DNA from: Vanilla planifolia
Taxonomy: Eukaryota > Streptophyta > Magnoliopsida > Asparagales > Orchidaceae
DNA: 64,000 bases
NCBI GenBank assembly: GCA_023846275.1
Contig: CM043874.1
Coordinates: forward strand, 25,517,630-25,581,629
Direction: 5' to 3'
Shown: positions 45,012 to 58,162 of the stretch, one piece after another
Position numbering within the stretch: position 1 is the stretch's first letter
How the letters are laid out: the number at the start of each line of letters is the position of its first letter
Notes under the pieces: model-generated
What the model was told of the DNA's origin: nothing
The model's input: only the letters and a program-made list of their open reading frames with translations
Databases searched by the model: none
Made by a program: the position numbers and the translations under genes

Positions 45012-48000
45012 TATATTATTTTATTATTTTTTTTTCTTCATAAAATATATTTTTTGAGTTGGTCAATTATAGAATAGGTTTAGTCTTTGCATCACATGGA
45101 TCTAATATATTCAGCTGCTAATACAATAAAACTTAAGCAATTATTAGAATTCTGAACTCACCATAAAAGTTACTGTTGTAGTAGAATATCAACTTCTTGT
45201 GAACAATACTTCAATATATTCACCAGTCCAATATATAAAATCTGAATAAATGAAGATGTAACATCCAACCATGCCATAATACCTAATTTGTCCCAATAAG
45301 CCAATGGTCGAGAGAAACCCACAAGAATTAACTAGTTAGGCTAATACAATTGTGATCTTGATTACCTAAAAAGGAGCACAAAACCTGATTTGCATGTCAA
45401 GACACCATCCTAATTTAGCATAATTCCATATTAATATATTCTATCAAAGAATGTCAATAGAGTAATGTCATCAATTGCATTCAACGATGTCAAATAGGTA
45501 CTCAATAAATGTTGGAAACTATGCCATGCTAACATTTATCATGCACATGTCTTATTGGCTATAACATGTCATGTTCTATGCCTTGCACTTACAACACTAG
45601 CCCATCCATATCCCTCAAAGAGCATTATCATCAACAAAAGAGTATAAGAATTCTTACTATAATAAAGAAAGGAATAAAGCATTAGCTTGATCACACCTAA
45701 TAATTGAGATTTCCCAACCAATCCTCTATTTTTGTGCCATGTACATGTTTTTCTATCACATTTAGTCCCAACAAAGCTATTTGCTCTTTGCTAAAACACA
45801 TCCTTTTCCCCACACCATAATTTGAGGATTATGGACACTATAATAAACTCATATTTATCTCATAAGAGCCAATTTTATATTCTTTGAGGGTAATTGATTA
45901 TTTAATATTGATATCGTGGGTTTTTGTTGTTGCTTGGTTTTTTGAGTAGAAGTTTTCATTTTTATTCTTCAACTTATTTTCTCTTAATTCCTAGTTTTGT
46001 CAACTTTAATTCTCAAGATCATTTCTTATCTCATTATAAGTGTAAGTAAATAAATGCCCATTGCAGTCCTCTATAAAAGAAATCATAAGTTTTGTTGCAC
46101 CACTTGTAGAAATAATGCCAAGATCAAGAAGTACATAAGCAAACACCAATCATTATATTTTCAAAAATAACTGTAAACTCATACCTGTAAAAAATAATAA
46201 TTACTGTTTCATAAAAGAGTAGTCAAAATTATTTCTTATAAATATATAATATGATATATTTCTCAACTAAAAATGAACATATCTCAATTTTTTTAATTCA
46301 TAACTACTTTGTTTAATTATTTGATATATGTTGTCTCGTTTAGCTATATCTTTTTGTTACAATTCCAAGTCAAACAAAATTTATGTCCAATAAAATTACA
46401 ATTAAATAAATTTTTTATTTGCATAATTAAAAAATCATAATTATATCTTTACTTATAGTGAATTCAAATTAAAAGTTATTCTTCTAGATTTATTTTTCCC
46501 AAATTTGCTTTTTGATATAGCATAATTATTTTGACCAAATTATTTTATAGAGATGTCCAAAATATTTAAAACATCTTGTTGACAATTAAAATTTTTCAAC
46601 TTTCCAATAATATATAAAATGAATATTTTTTCATTGGGATGTCAATTTATATAAACATTATGATGTTTAGTCAAATTTCATTTTTAAACATTGTAGCTAC
46701 CTTATCTTATAAAATGGCAAATAGAAATATATGATAATTTAAAATAAAATTCTAACATATTATGTCACATCAAATCCACCTTTGACTTTTTCATGAATTA
46801 TAAAGTTGTTTAGGCTTAAAAATATCACTTATGTGGCTTCCTAATTTCACTATTTAGCTCAACCCAAAAGCTTTATTCTATTCTCTAGATTTCACTTATT
46901 TTATTAGATCCTCATCTTTGTTGTTACTTTAAACATTTTTACTCAATTGTGAGAGAGTTTCTATTGTTAGGTTTAAGGTCATAGTTTAGAGCAAGGGCTT
47001 TATTTTACATTTCCTTTTTCAAATATAGTTTTGTTTTCAAAGATTTATGTTCTTTCTCTTCTTCAACCTTCTTATGACATTTGATAAAGTTTTATCTTAT
47101 ATTATGAATTCCATATTTTTGAGATGTTTATTGATGTATTCTAATAGTTTTATTTCTTATTTTTAGATTTGAACCATTTTGTAGTAATTGTTTTTCACTT
47201 TCTCAAACATAGCTTAACTTGTAAGGATTTTAACATGTAAGTTTTATTTTATAGTTTGGGCTTAAAGTTCTTCATGTTTTGGGTCACTATTATGAAAATT
47301 TTGACATTATCTTTTGTATTAATTAAAATTGTAACTTGTTATTAGGAGATATTTTTTGGGATAAATCTTTGCCTAGTAAAAGGCTCTTATGGGTTAAGGC
47401 AATGTCACATGAAAAGGTTGTATGGGTATTACTTGTAATATTTAGTTTGGCTTGAATTTGGTCATTAACAAAATCATTAATAGAAAACTTCAATGGAGCT
47501 GAGTGACTTGACTAGACAATTAATGGGACTAGACAATACATTAACACTATTTTTCTTTATCACCTTAACTTTTTAATGCTTTTCTTTGTTTCAATTTGGT
47601 GCATTAAAATCAACTCAATTATGTTATGACTTCTTTAAATGAGATCACTGCATTTTGAAAACTTAACTTTAATGCAAACTATAGCACACATGATGACACA
47701 TGTGAGTTTTTTAGTTAGGAAATTTATGAGGCAATACTCTTGGTTAAAAAAACCAAGTATGTTAATCACTAACAATTAACATTATTAGTTGACAATTGCT
47801 TTACATGAACATTTGTTTTTCTTTATGTATTCCTCCATTAAGTTCAAACTACCAAATACATGCATATTTCACTTTTCTATGTACTTCATCCTCTTTGTTA
47901 ATTAACTTATCAACCTAAGCCATTTTTACATTATTGTTCTTATCAATTCTATGCATTCTTACGAGTGTGCTTTAAATATTTTTGTTATAATGTTGATACA

Positions 48001-48880
48001 AAAGTATAAATATTGAACAAATAAGTCAAACAACATAAATATGATCACATTCTTACAAGTATACTTATAATATTTTCATTACAATGGTAATAAATAAAGT
48101 AAAAATGTGAACAAATGAATCAAACAACCCAAATAAGATTGCAAGACTCATTGTATAACACATCATTTGTAACAAACTTTTTTTTTTCTACCTTTTTCGC
48201 ACAATAGGGTTTCAAAATCAAATCTTTGAGTCTTCTAGTGAAGCTTAAAAGTTTTATGAACATCCAATTTTTCTTTAACCCCTCCACTTAAGTGTGTGAC
48301 AAACCAACAATTGGTATAAATGTAAATCCAATTGAACTATACTTAACAATTTAATGAGAACATATAAGAAGATCAATTATTTAAAGTATTAGATATAAAT
48401 TATGGAAATAGTATGAGACAAATTTGTAGAACTAAAAAAAATAAGAAAATGGTAAAGTGGTTTAAAAACCCTTCTTACAGTGTTATGGTGATAGATCACA
48501 AAGATGCATGATATCACTTAATGGATATAATATAACAAGCATCTTTTTTTTTTTAAAGTTCAAAACTTTCTTGGTTTTATATTTACTTATAAGTTTGATT
48601 TGAATTTATAGTTCAATGGGGTAAAGGGAGCTTCCAAGAAGTCTCCATGCATTTAGTTGATCAACTATCATCATGTATAGTTTGATGAGAGCTTTGCATA
48701 ATTTTGGTGTTTATTATGGATAAAAAGTATTTGATTGAAGACCGATGCTAGCTATTTAAGTTAAGTGATTTGCCACTATATTTCCTTTGCTATGAATGTG
48801 CTGAAAGTGAATACTTGTGAAGTTCAATTATTTGATTTGATTGATTTAACTTAACATTTTTCAAGTAGTAGTATATTATC
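45007..48880. other. AT-rich region, one tandem duplication, otherwise nothing recognised
   Basis: Nearly 3.9 kb with no domain on either strand and no frame longer than about 60 codons. The only structure seen is the two-copy repeat at 47955-48142. It is probably old, unrecognisable transposon DNA. Confidence 0.5.
47955..48142. repeat. Imperfect 2 x 94-bp tandem duplication
   Basis: Units starting ATTCTTAC(G/A)AGT at 47955 and 48049 share GAACAAAT(A/G)A(G/A)TCAAACAAC toward their ends, with many substitutions between. Confidence 0.75.
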
Positions 48881-51050
48881 TTGCACCATGTCCAATACTA
48901 CTTTGTAGTCTTTTCTATAATGAAGTTTAGAGTTTCCAATTCTGTGCAAAGTTGCAACCACAGCATTACTACAAGCATTCCTTTCACTTCAATGTTTGAC
49001 TTGTGACCAATGAATATAGAGAAAGCTTTGATTAATTGGCCGACATGATTAAAAATAGTCCCACCACAACCTGCATGATCGAGGTTACCATGAGCTAACC
49101 CATTGATGTTCAATTTCATACTGTTTTTAGGAGGATGTGCCCATTGCACAATTTGTATAATTTTGCATTTAATATTTGAGGCTTGGGTTAAAGAAAAGTA
49201 TCAAATGTACTGTAACTACTTGATAAGACTTTGTTAATCATATTATCAACAATGTGTTTCGCTCCTCAAATAATCTTAAAGTACACATCTTCCATGTATT
49301 TCAACAAATAGTCGAGGGTAACATGGAAGATTTTTTTCTCACTTATTATAGTATTTGTAGATTCTTTTCTCCACCATGCGATAGCTTTTGATGAATGGTG
49401 TTGCGATTCACATCTTGAATTTTCAAGTAGATCATAAACAAGCTCCACAATTGGTTTGACTAAGCATAGCCTACAAAAGAATGATCTGACTCACTATTTA
49501 AACATAAAGGGCATTTATTAGCTAGATAAATATTGAGCTTATGTAAGGTCTTTAGAAAAAAATAGCACATTATTAAGAATCCTCCACATTAATATGAAAC
49601 TTTTCATTGGAGTGGTTCTATTCTAAATAAGTTTCCTTGATTTTAGGTTGAGGCTTTTTCTTCTCATCTCTTCCTATGTCAATTTAAAGCTAAAATTGTC
49701 ATTCTTAGTAAGCATCCAATAAGTGTGAAAGATTGCATCATATTACACAATGTATTTCATAGAAATTTTCTTAATCCCTTCCATGTTATTCTAGGTTGTT
49801 GATAATGCATTGCTCCTTTTCCTAGATAAGTTTTTTGTTGTTATGACGAGAGCCCATAGTGAGTTGAAAGTATTGGCTTTCAAATAAAGTTTTGCATTGA
49901 AAGCTGCCATAATCTCCTTAATTTTTTTAAACATAAATCAATTTCCTCAAGAGGTAAACTCAATTTACTCCAAGTAGCCCAATGTTGTTTATGATTATGA
50001 TCTTTGTCATTCTACAAAAAACTATTCATAATTCTTTTAGTTCTTAGTAAAATAATCTTTCTACCCATGGATAGTAGACCTTTTTTGAACCATTTTCTTA
50101 CTAATCATACCTATCAAGTATTTAAAATGCATAATATTTTTGTTTTCCTTGGATTTATATTTTTACTTACCATAAAAAAGTACATTTGCAAATTATTTTA
50201 TAGGCTTAATAAACATTGGAGTTTAAGAAGGAATTTTTTAATGTTTGTGATTGATTTCTTATCACTTCTACTAAAAAGAATAAAGTCATCAACAAAGCTT
50301 AAATAACAAATGGTCCCACAACCTCTTGGTAATGCATAATTTCATATTTTTCCTTAACTATGAAGATTGGTCAATTCATGGCTACCATGCTTGAGTCCAT
50401 GAGATGACTAACAAAACCCATTACCTTTGTCATTAATTATTATGGAAAGCCAATTGCTATTAAGTATGCCATTGATGAGATTGATAAATTTGTTGTCAAA
50501 AATAAACTTATGAAGAACCCATCCAAGGAAGTTACAGGACAAGTAGTCAAATGCTTTTTTGAAATCAAGTTTGATTTTGTAATTATTTCCTCTTATTTTC
50601 TTGGATAATTTCTTCAACCATTTTTTATAGAAGAAGTATGTCCTCAAAGATATCTCTGTTTGACATAAGTTTTTATTATTTTTATAAGATTAAGAATGTA
50701 CAATTTTTTTGTAATCTAAATGTTAGTAGTTTAGAAAAACTTTCTCTATGAAGTTACATAAGCATATAGGTCTAAAATGATCAAATGTTGATTGGTTCTA
50801 AATTGTACGGATTAGTATTAAATTGGAACTCATTATTTCTCATTGAATTAGAGAGCCTACAAGAAAGTCCTTAATTACCTCTTGCAATTACTAACCAGTA
50901 GTGTTTGAAAAAGAACCATTGAATTCATTAAGATTTGAAGTGTTCTTGCAGTCAATCTAAAATACAATATGTTGGATTTCCTTCCTGGTCACTTCTTGTA
51001 TTATTTAATTATTATTAAAAGATACAAGGGGAGGGACTGAGTTAATCATC
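48880..51050 (-). pseudogene. Ancient AT-decayed LINE ORF2 (RT, zf-RVT, RNase H)
   Basis: Minus strand: VTRKEIQHIVF (about 50950, the pre-RT (V/F)TxEEI motif); KNYKIKLDFKKAFDYLSCNF with motif A Asp (50408-50647); YLSFVDDFILFSRSDKKSI with motif C at 50285-50296 (FVDD for FADD/YADD); zf-RVT CPLCLNSESDHSFVGYA (about 49450-49515), whose last Cys is Tyr; and RNase H KLNINGLAHGNLDHAGCGG (48898-49149). The whole block has drifted to extreme AT content, in contrast to the LINE at 28.7-35.1 kb, so it is an older insertion of a different LINE family. Confidence 0.82.
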
Positions 51051-52044
51051 AAATCCTTATGCTTTAAGTACAAGGTCCAATCTTTTCTAACCCATTTACC
51101 TATTTGCACCACCACTCAAGTTAATCTATTACTTAAGAAGGAAAGCTCTTTGAGAGGATAGTAGTTAATACAATACGTAAACTCTATAATAAGACCAATC
51201 TTGGGGATGGAGTGGCCTTTTTATTCATTTAAAGAGAAATTATATTAAATTCTCTACCAACTAGCCAAGGAAGATTTGTGTGGCATCCATCATTATTCTA
51301 AGTTTGTTCCATGGACTTCTTTTATTAATAAATAGGCATTATGAATACAAAAAAGAACAACACACTTGAATTTTCCAATCTTCATGTTTGATTATCATGT
51401 GCATGAATTTTTCTTAAATTTAAACAACATGATGAGAATTCTTGTTTCAATAATACCCATATTATGTTTGATGAATTGTATTCACCAAAGTTAAGTTTTC
51501 TTCAAGTGGTACTAGGTACTTTTAACTTGCCATAAGTTTTAACAAAGAAATAAGAGATACATTGTAAGGATTTAAAAGATATTTAATGTAACAAACTACT
51601 TATTTACCAATTTACCCTCATAATGTTCCAACTAAGGAAGTTATTCATGGTAATCTAAGTTTTTTGTAATTTGAGTGGTTATGTAGCTTCTTCTTATACC
51701 TTTGGGCCTACTTGCTTTGTCTAAGTTCCTTTCAATCTTTTTTTTATTTTCCTATTTGATATTATTGTGAATCCTTTTTGGTCCAATTGAAAAAGATTTG
51801 ATGTAAGGTCTCTTTCCTACAAACCCTCACTAAAATTTTGAAATGACTAAATGTCATTTTGCTACATTGATGAGTTTTCCTACATAGCTTTTGAATCAAA
51901 GTTTTATAATAAGCACCTTGCTAACCACACAATCTTTAAAATCATTTAAAGTTAGATAAAATTGAATTAAGTAAGCAAATGAATCCAAAAAAATACGCAA
52001 ATACACTTCTATGAACATTACAAACAGAACTCAAATGTATCCTT
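51051..52044. other. Boundary region between LINE and copia relics
   Basis: No clear domain. It probably includes upstream ORF2 sequence of the LINE (minus) and 5' sequence of the plus-strand copia. The sequence is too decayed to divide. Confidence 0.35.
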
Positions 52045-53914
52045 GAATGTTATTCTTATTCATTTCATTAATAATGTTAATGCTTTGGATTTGCATGGGA
52101 AACATTTTACAAACACATAATTTGTTAAGAAATTTCTGAATGGCCTACAAAAGGAATATAAAGCCAATGCAACAATTGTTGTAAATGCAATGTTGGAGCA
52201 AGATTCAATTGGTGTGTCTCTCACAAATGTTGGGGGAAACTCTAGAAGAAAAAGTAAAAGAATAAAGAGAACTAACAACTATCCAAAATAAGGAATTGGT
52301 GCTTCAAGCCTCCTCAAATATTGCTTTATAGAGAGGATCCGTAGACCATCGTAGTGACATGGAGACAAACATGGATTAAAAAAATTTAATGATCTCAATA
52401 AAGAACACAAGCTATCTAAAAAAGAGGGTTGAGGCTCTAGCCATCATCTTTGAGAAATTCTCTTATGTAGATGAGAAGGTGGGTGAGTTAAGATCAAATG
52501 AGTGTAACAAGTTAGGATCCATTGAGCCCTACTACCATAACTTAAGAAATAGAATGACTATAAGAAGAAAAAACATAAAGGACTAAAGGCTAAGGTCACT
52601 ACATGGAGCAATTCCAACATAAAATGCTTTAAAGAATTAGGGAAGGTGGAAATCACATAATTATTTTATTATGAAGGCCTTTGCAAACATCTAAATGACA
52701 AATTACATCAGGCAAAGTGAGAGCTTAAGTTAGCTCAAGTTCAAGTCTATGCATTCAACACAAAAATGTAGTTTTGAAGAAGACAATTATAAATGCAAAT
52801 AGGTCCCAAAATGAGGTATTGTGACACCATATCACATCATAAGGCCAAATTTACTCTTACTCTTTTTCTTCTTCTTATAATCATTATTGTCCATCTTTAA
52901 AAAGTTGATTTTCATTATTCTAGTGAACTATGATATAAATAAAGAATATATAACTTTGAAGGTGGTATGTTCAAATTCTTCACAGTACTTACGGATGCAA
53001 AATTCAAATAATACCATATATGCTTTTAGTCCCTAACATTTTTTGTACCAAACTATTTTGAATACTTAATTCCTCACAGATATTTTTCATTTTATGCATG
53101 TCTTGACTTGAAGCAAATAGAGGTAGACAATATTTTGGTAGTTCTTGTTCCAATCAGATCATTGATGATAAGAAAAAGTTTTCATTATTAGAATTAAAGG
53201 AAGCAAAATTTCAACATTTGGAAATAATACTAAGAAAAAGATTGATGATGCTAGAATTGTAGGCAACTCAATTAAATTTCCAATTGGCTGGCATCTTTGT
53301 AATGATTGATTGGTTTATACCTTATTATCAGTTTACAATTATGTGAAAGGTGCTTTCAAGTTGTTTTTCCTTTAACAAACAATGATGTGCAGCTCAAAAT
53401 ATATTTTTTATTTTAGATTTGATATTGTGTACTCCATAGATTTGGGCACCTTTAAAAACTTCAATTTAAGATGTTTTATTTCATAAACCCATGAACCATG
53501 TCATCAGAATAGAAGACTTGGGCATCTAAGCATGAACACATTAAATAATATTTCCAATCTTAGTTTAGTTAAGGTATTACTAAGCCTAAATTATGATTAT
53601 ATCAACCAAGATGGGACTTTCCAATCATGAAAACTACTATGGAGTCTTTTACCAATTATTTTCGTCATTGCCTCTCTTCCAATACTATTATCTCATATGA
53701 CGTTTTTGGATCTATTCAATCTCCACATTTAAGAGGAAAACATTATAAACCATTATAGTGAAAAAATGAACTTATCAAACCTATTCAACCTCTAAGTTTA
53801 GGAGGAGAACAACATGAAGCAATTATAGTGAAAGAATATTTGTGCTTTATGCGAGCCTATTTCTTAGCTAAATGGATGACACTTACATTTCATTCAAACA
53901 TTTTTGGTTTAACA

Positions 53915-54054
53915 AATTTATTAGAACTAACTATTCAAAGTGATCATGGATAAAATTCATAAATTTGAGAAATCTTGTGATGCAAATTTAGAAGAAGTAA
54001 CTACTCAAGGTTGTCATGGAGAAAATTCATAAATTTGAGATTTGAGGAATTTTG
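53915..54054. repeat. Imperfect 2 x 70-bp duplication inside integrase
   Basis: Copies at 53915-53984 and 53985-54054 share AATTTA-(T/G)AAGAA-TAACTA(T/C)TCAA and AAAATTCATAAATTTGAGA. The duplicated part encodes the I-x-SDHG-x-E-F region around the second integrase Asp; in the first copy the Asp-His-Gly is legible (SDHG), in the second it is altered. Confidence 0.8.
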
Positions 54055-54944
54055 TGATGAAAAGGGATTGTGCTTAATTTTTTTTGGCTCCTCATACTCA
54101 CCAACAAAATGGAGATATAGAGATAACAAGTTTTTATTTAGTCTAGATGGCTAGAATAATATTAAATAAATGAAACTTAGTATTTTTGAGTGGTGTCCAT
54201 AAACAATGTCTATCATGTGTTGAATCTTGTCTCAACAAGACCACAGTTAAATAACACACAAACTATTAAAGTTATAAGAGTAAAAATAAGCTATTTTTAC
54301 ATTTTTGATTACTCAAATTATATTGTAAAGGATGGTAAATAAAACAAAGAAATTTGATCCAAAAGTCAATTGGGAAATCTTCTTAGATTACTCATTTATT
54401 AGAAATGCTTAAAGACAAGTTAATATAGAATTAAGCTTTTATATGAAATGCCAATCTTAATTTAGATGAAATTCACCAAACACTTGTGAAAGTAAAGTTT
54501 ATAAATTGCAAAAATTGTTCTTAAAAAAATGATGGAATCACAGTGAGAGGGAATAAACAAGAGATAACCTTATAAGAGATTGGAAGTACAAAACATAATA
54601 CCCTCAAAAGCTAATAATAGATGAATGATCATTTGGATTATGAATTTGATCATTTATCCTTGAAGTAATTTCCTAGAAGAAAAGAAATCTCAAGTGAGGA
54701 ACACGCATTATAACTGACATGGGCCTACTTTGTGATATGAACAAAAGACTAGAGTTATCTTTTATTCCAAACATAATGTCTAAAGGCATGAAAAAATCCA
54801 AAATTTTTAGTTTTGGATGATAGTGATGATGAACTTAATTCGTTTTCTAGGGTCAACATATTGGAATTAGTAAAATAACCTAAGAATCAACACAAAATAA
54901 AACAAAATTGATTTTTAAAAACAAAATGAACAATAATTGAGAAG

Positions 54945-55130
54945 TTGTTAGAAACAAAAGTTAGGTTTATAGGCAAAGAATGTAACAAAGTGGAAGTAAT
55001 TTATTTTTATGAAACATTCAATTTGGTGTTATATATCAAATTCATTGATTTTATTTTATTATTTACATGTTCTAAGAATTTTAAACTTTTCCAAACAAAT
55101 GTAATATATGCTTTTCTTAATGTCCTCTAA
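54945..55130 (+). pseudogene. Copia RT N-terminal fragment (plus strand)
   Basis: An open 61-residue frame: RFIGKECNKVEVIYFYETFN corresponds to the K-A-R-L-V-A-x-G-(Y/F)-x-Q-x-x-G-x-D-Y-x-E-T-F segment, and NFKLFQTNVIYAFLN to the motif around the first catalytic Asp (QMDVKSAFLNG), where the Asp is Asn. Confidence 0.8.
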
Positions 55131-55150
55131 AAGAAGCATAGTAGAACAAT

Positions 55151-56401
55151 GAAAGTGATTTAACCATCCACACAACCAAAATCATGTTTTCAAACATAAC
55201 AAAAATTTCCATGGGATAAAACATGTCCTTAGAGAATGACATTGAATATAAAACTTTTGTTTCGAAAGGGATTAAAAAGTTGTATGTTCTAGAAAACTTT
55301 TGATTAATTTTAATAACCTTGCTATGTGACATAGAAAATAAAAGTAATTGTTAGAAAGTAAATGACTCAGATAACTTTTAGGTGGATCAATCTAACCCCA
55401 AATCTACATCTATCTCTAGTTCAATAATTAGGCATAAACTAATAAAACTACTATCTTTCACCAAAAGATAGACAAGGATAAACCTTTACAATAAAAGATA
55501 TACAAAGAGATCTAAAAAGTGTTAAAAATAATTATTTTACTTAATATTTTTAGCTTTAAAAATTATTTATTTATTTATTTTTAAAATGTCCCAAGATTTT
55601 CCTTAAATTTACCATTTCATTTCTTTGATATTTTGGTGTTCTCTAGGTGAGGATTAATACATTTTAGCAAAGAAATTATCATTTTTCTCTATTTTGTGAA
55701 TGAAAATACAATTATTATTGCTATTCATTTACCTTATTTAGATTTATTTTGATTTACATTCAAAAAAATTGTATCAAGGCTAACTTGAACTCTAATTAAA
55801 GTAAGTTTCTTTCCTTCTTATAACAACAAAGAATTCAACACAATTTTCACTCACACATTTCAAATAGAGATCATGAAAAAATATTGATTTCATGCATTTT
55901 AACAAAGACCCTAAGAAAGTAGTAATCATAGGATTGCCTTCACATTTTAATTGGTAATTTATTTCAATTTGAGAATACTTAATTTTTTTAAAACAACAAT
56001 AACATGAATTATAATCAAAGTCATCTCTAATACTCATTTAAGAATTTAAGGAAAATATTTTTATACTAAAACCACAACAATTTGAATTAATACAGCTTCT
56101 TAACCTTTGATTCCATTTTTTGTGCAACTTTTGGCACTATCAACTCTCTTAAAAGTAGTTGCTTATAAGAAAAGTAGTTACCTAGCCTTATAGTATATTC
56201 AATAAAAACAAGTGCCCATGATGTTAGAGAATGGAGGAATTGATGTAGAACTACATGGACAACAAATTTTTCATGTACATGTTTGGGTTCTATATTTAAT
56301 GCCATTAGCCATAAGGTAGATCCACATGGATGCCATTTCTTCATGCCAATAACTCCCCAACCTCCTAATGACACACTTGGGTCCCAAACACGTTATCTTG
56401 A
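55151..56401 (-). other. Mixed relic region; minus-strand leader side of an LTR element
   Basis: Frames 55792-56037 and 56087-56374 on the minus strand lie just inside the primer site at 56402. The second (SLGGWGVIGMKKWHPCG) resembles no gag domain I know and may be untranslated leader. There is nothing else I can support. Confidence 0.3.
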
Positions 56402-56413
56402 GCTCTAATACCA
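56402..56413 (-). other. tRNA-iMet primer-binding site of a minus-strand LTR element
   Basis: The plus strand reads GCTCTAATACCA; its complement TGGTATTAGAGC differs by one base from the standard plant initiator-Met primer site TGGTATCAGAGC. The substitution is C to T. Two bases further right the plus strand starts TGTAGGACTAAG, a proper LTR terminus. Confidence 0.85.
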
Positions 56414-56415
56414 CT

Positions 56416-56900
56416 TGTAGGACTAAGAGGTAAAAGAATATCTTATTTACAATTTTTCTTTCTCACCTATTCTTTTTGCATATGGCATTTCAAAATTAAA
56501 AAAAATCAAATCTAAACTTAAACTCACAAATATTTTAAAAATTAGTTAGTAAAACTAATTAACATACTTCCATAAGTTTTTCTCCTTTTTAATTTTATTT
56601 GGAGGAGGATTGCACATAAGCTTAGAATTTAAACTATAGGTTTTGAAACCCAAACAGATTTGGGTTCAACCAATCTACAATCGATTGTTTATTCTTGATA
56701 AGTACATTGTTATTATTTTTTTACTATAAATGTATAAGGGGTACCAAGAATGTACATTGGCCATAATGTGGAAAATTTTTAGAAATATGCTCAATTTTCA
56801 TACGATACTGATTAGATGATGATGATGCAAACTAAAAAGCATTAACATTCATAAGTGCATTTCTTTTTAAAGGTAATATTTCTATTAATATGTTTTTGTG
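56416..56900 (-). repeat. 5' LTR (minus-strand element), right boundary unknown
   Basis: Starts TGTAGGACTAAGAGG next to the primer site at 56402-56413. The outer end is uncertain; I set it before the gag-containing segment near 56950. No second LTR copy was identified. Confidence 0.5.
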
Positions 56901-57039
56901 AAAAATAATTTTTTATACAACTTTTTGAATTGATAAAAAATAATTTATTCTTTCTTTAGGCTAAATCATCTTTTTTACATTTCAATTATTGCAAATATCT
57001 TTCATTTTTTCATTTAAATGTTCACAAAGCCCAAGATAT

Positions 57040-58153
57040 TCATTATGTTCTTTCTTCATGCTCTTATACTACATTATGATATTTTTGCATGCATCAATCA
57101 ATTAAACAATTTTTGTTCTAGTTCTTTAAGAGAGAGCTTATGAATCTCATCATTTTCATTCCTAGAAGATTTGTGTTTTGCCATGAGAAAAACTAATCCA
57201 TGTTGTTTACTTTTTTTTCATTTCATGAGGATGATAGATCCGAGTCACTCCACTACCATAACCTTCTTATTATTCTTTTCTTTCCCAAAAAATTATTCCT
57301 CTTTCCTTTCTTTTTTATCAATCTTGGACAATTAGGTTGAAAGTGTCTTAGTTCATTGCATTCATGGCAATATGCCTCAATGATTCTCTTTTCTTTGTTC
57401 TTGTCACTTGTCCTTTTCTTCTTAGGTTTTCCTATAGAATATTTCTTAATATCATATATTTCTCAATATATTTTTCTTAAACTTTTAGATGAAAGCTCTA
57501 ACTCATTATTGCATGACTAATGATCTTCAGATATTAGTGTAGTGCCAAATTGTCTTCCTTCTTCTTTTGATTTGGATGCAAGTCCTCCCTTACTTTCATT
57601 GTTCATTATTAGTAAAAAAAGAAACTCTTTCATGATTTAAGGGTTATAATGTTAATAAATCTAGAAGCCATGTTTTTAATAGGCTCTACATTATTCATAT
57701 GGAATAATACAAAATCATGCATAAGAAAATTAATCTTTTACCCCTTGGCTTGATTAATTCTTTCATAAGTAATCTCAATCTTTACCTAAATTTTATGGGT
57801 TGTCTTATGATTCATGAACTTATTAAACTTTTTGGTTAAGAGACTATAATGAAGGTTGTTTATGCTTTTGTATTAAGGTAAACCATTTCTTTTTCTTGAG
57901 GTGAAATTTCACTTAAGAATTTTTTAACCACCTCGTTACCAACTTTCTTAGTAAGAAACATAAGGATTTCAACAATATCCCATAACTCAAGATCAATGCA
58001 TTCAAGATTCATTTGTATTTGGTTTTTTCAATATACATAAAAGTCATCTTTAAATAATTGAGGATGAGTGGAAGAAGTACCTTCATCCAATATACCACAT
58101 CCAACAACAATTTTTTGAGACTTTATAAGGATTTTTCTATGTTTGTTAGTCAT
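57040..58153 (-). pseudogene. Copia gag with intact CCHC zinc knuckle
   Basis: On the minus strand the start is ATG at 58151-58153 (MTNKHRKILIKSQKIVVGC), just inside a primer-site/LTR junction. Segments DDFYVY, QIQMNLECIDLELWDIVEIL and VSLNTKA match the gag N-terminus; a UBN2-like stretch follows to about 57640. At about 57340-57390 CHECNELRHFQPNCP is a complete C-x2-C-x4-H-x4-C knuckle, the only intact one in the window. Stops elsewhere still disable it. Confidence 0.82.
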
Positions 58154-58162
58154 TAAAACAAC

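Larger units (their letters stand above)
52045..55150 (+). mobile_element. Plus-strand copia relic (gag to RT)
   Basis: Plus-strand order: gag fragment (52045-52330, FVKKFLNGLQKEYKANATIV); protease-like region (about 53120-53290, KKKFSLLELKEAKF, then after a frame change FGNNTKKKIDDA); pre-integrase (about 53510-53620, RRLGHLSMNTLNNIS); integrase (about 53830-54200, FEEFCDEKGLCLIFF and APHTHQQNGDIEI); linker (about 54555-54620, LIRDWKYKT); and RT start (54945-55130, NFKLFQTNVIYAFLN). Frames shift repeatedly. RT is cut off after its N-terminal third and no RNase H was seen, so the 3' end is missing. Confidence 0.78.

Noticed and set aside
56087..56374. 95-residue minus-strand frame as a gene
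   Set aside because: It lies immediately inside a primer-binding site and LTR end, shows no domain, and is better explained as LTR-element leader or an unknown element part.
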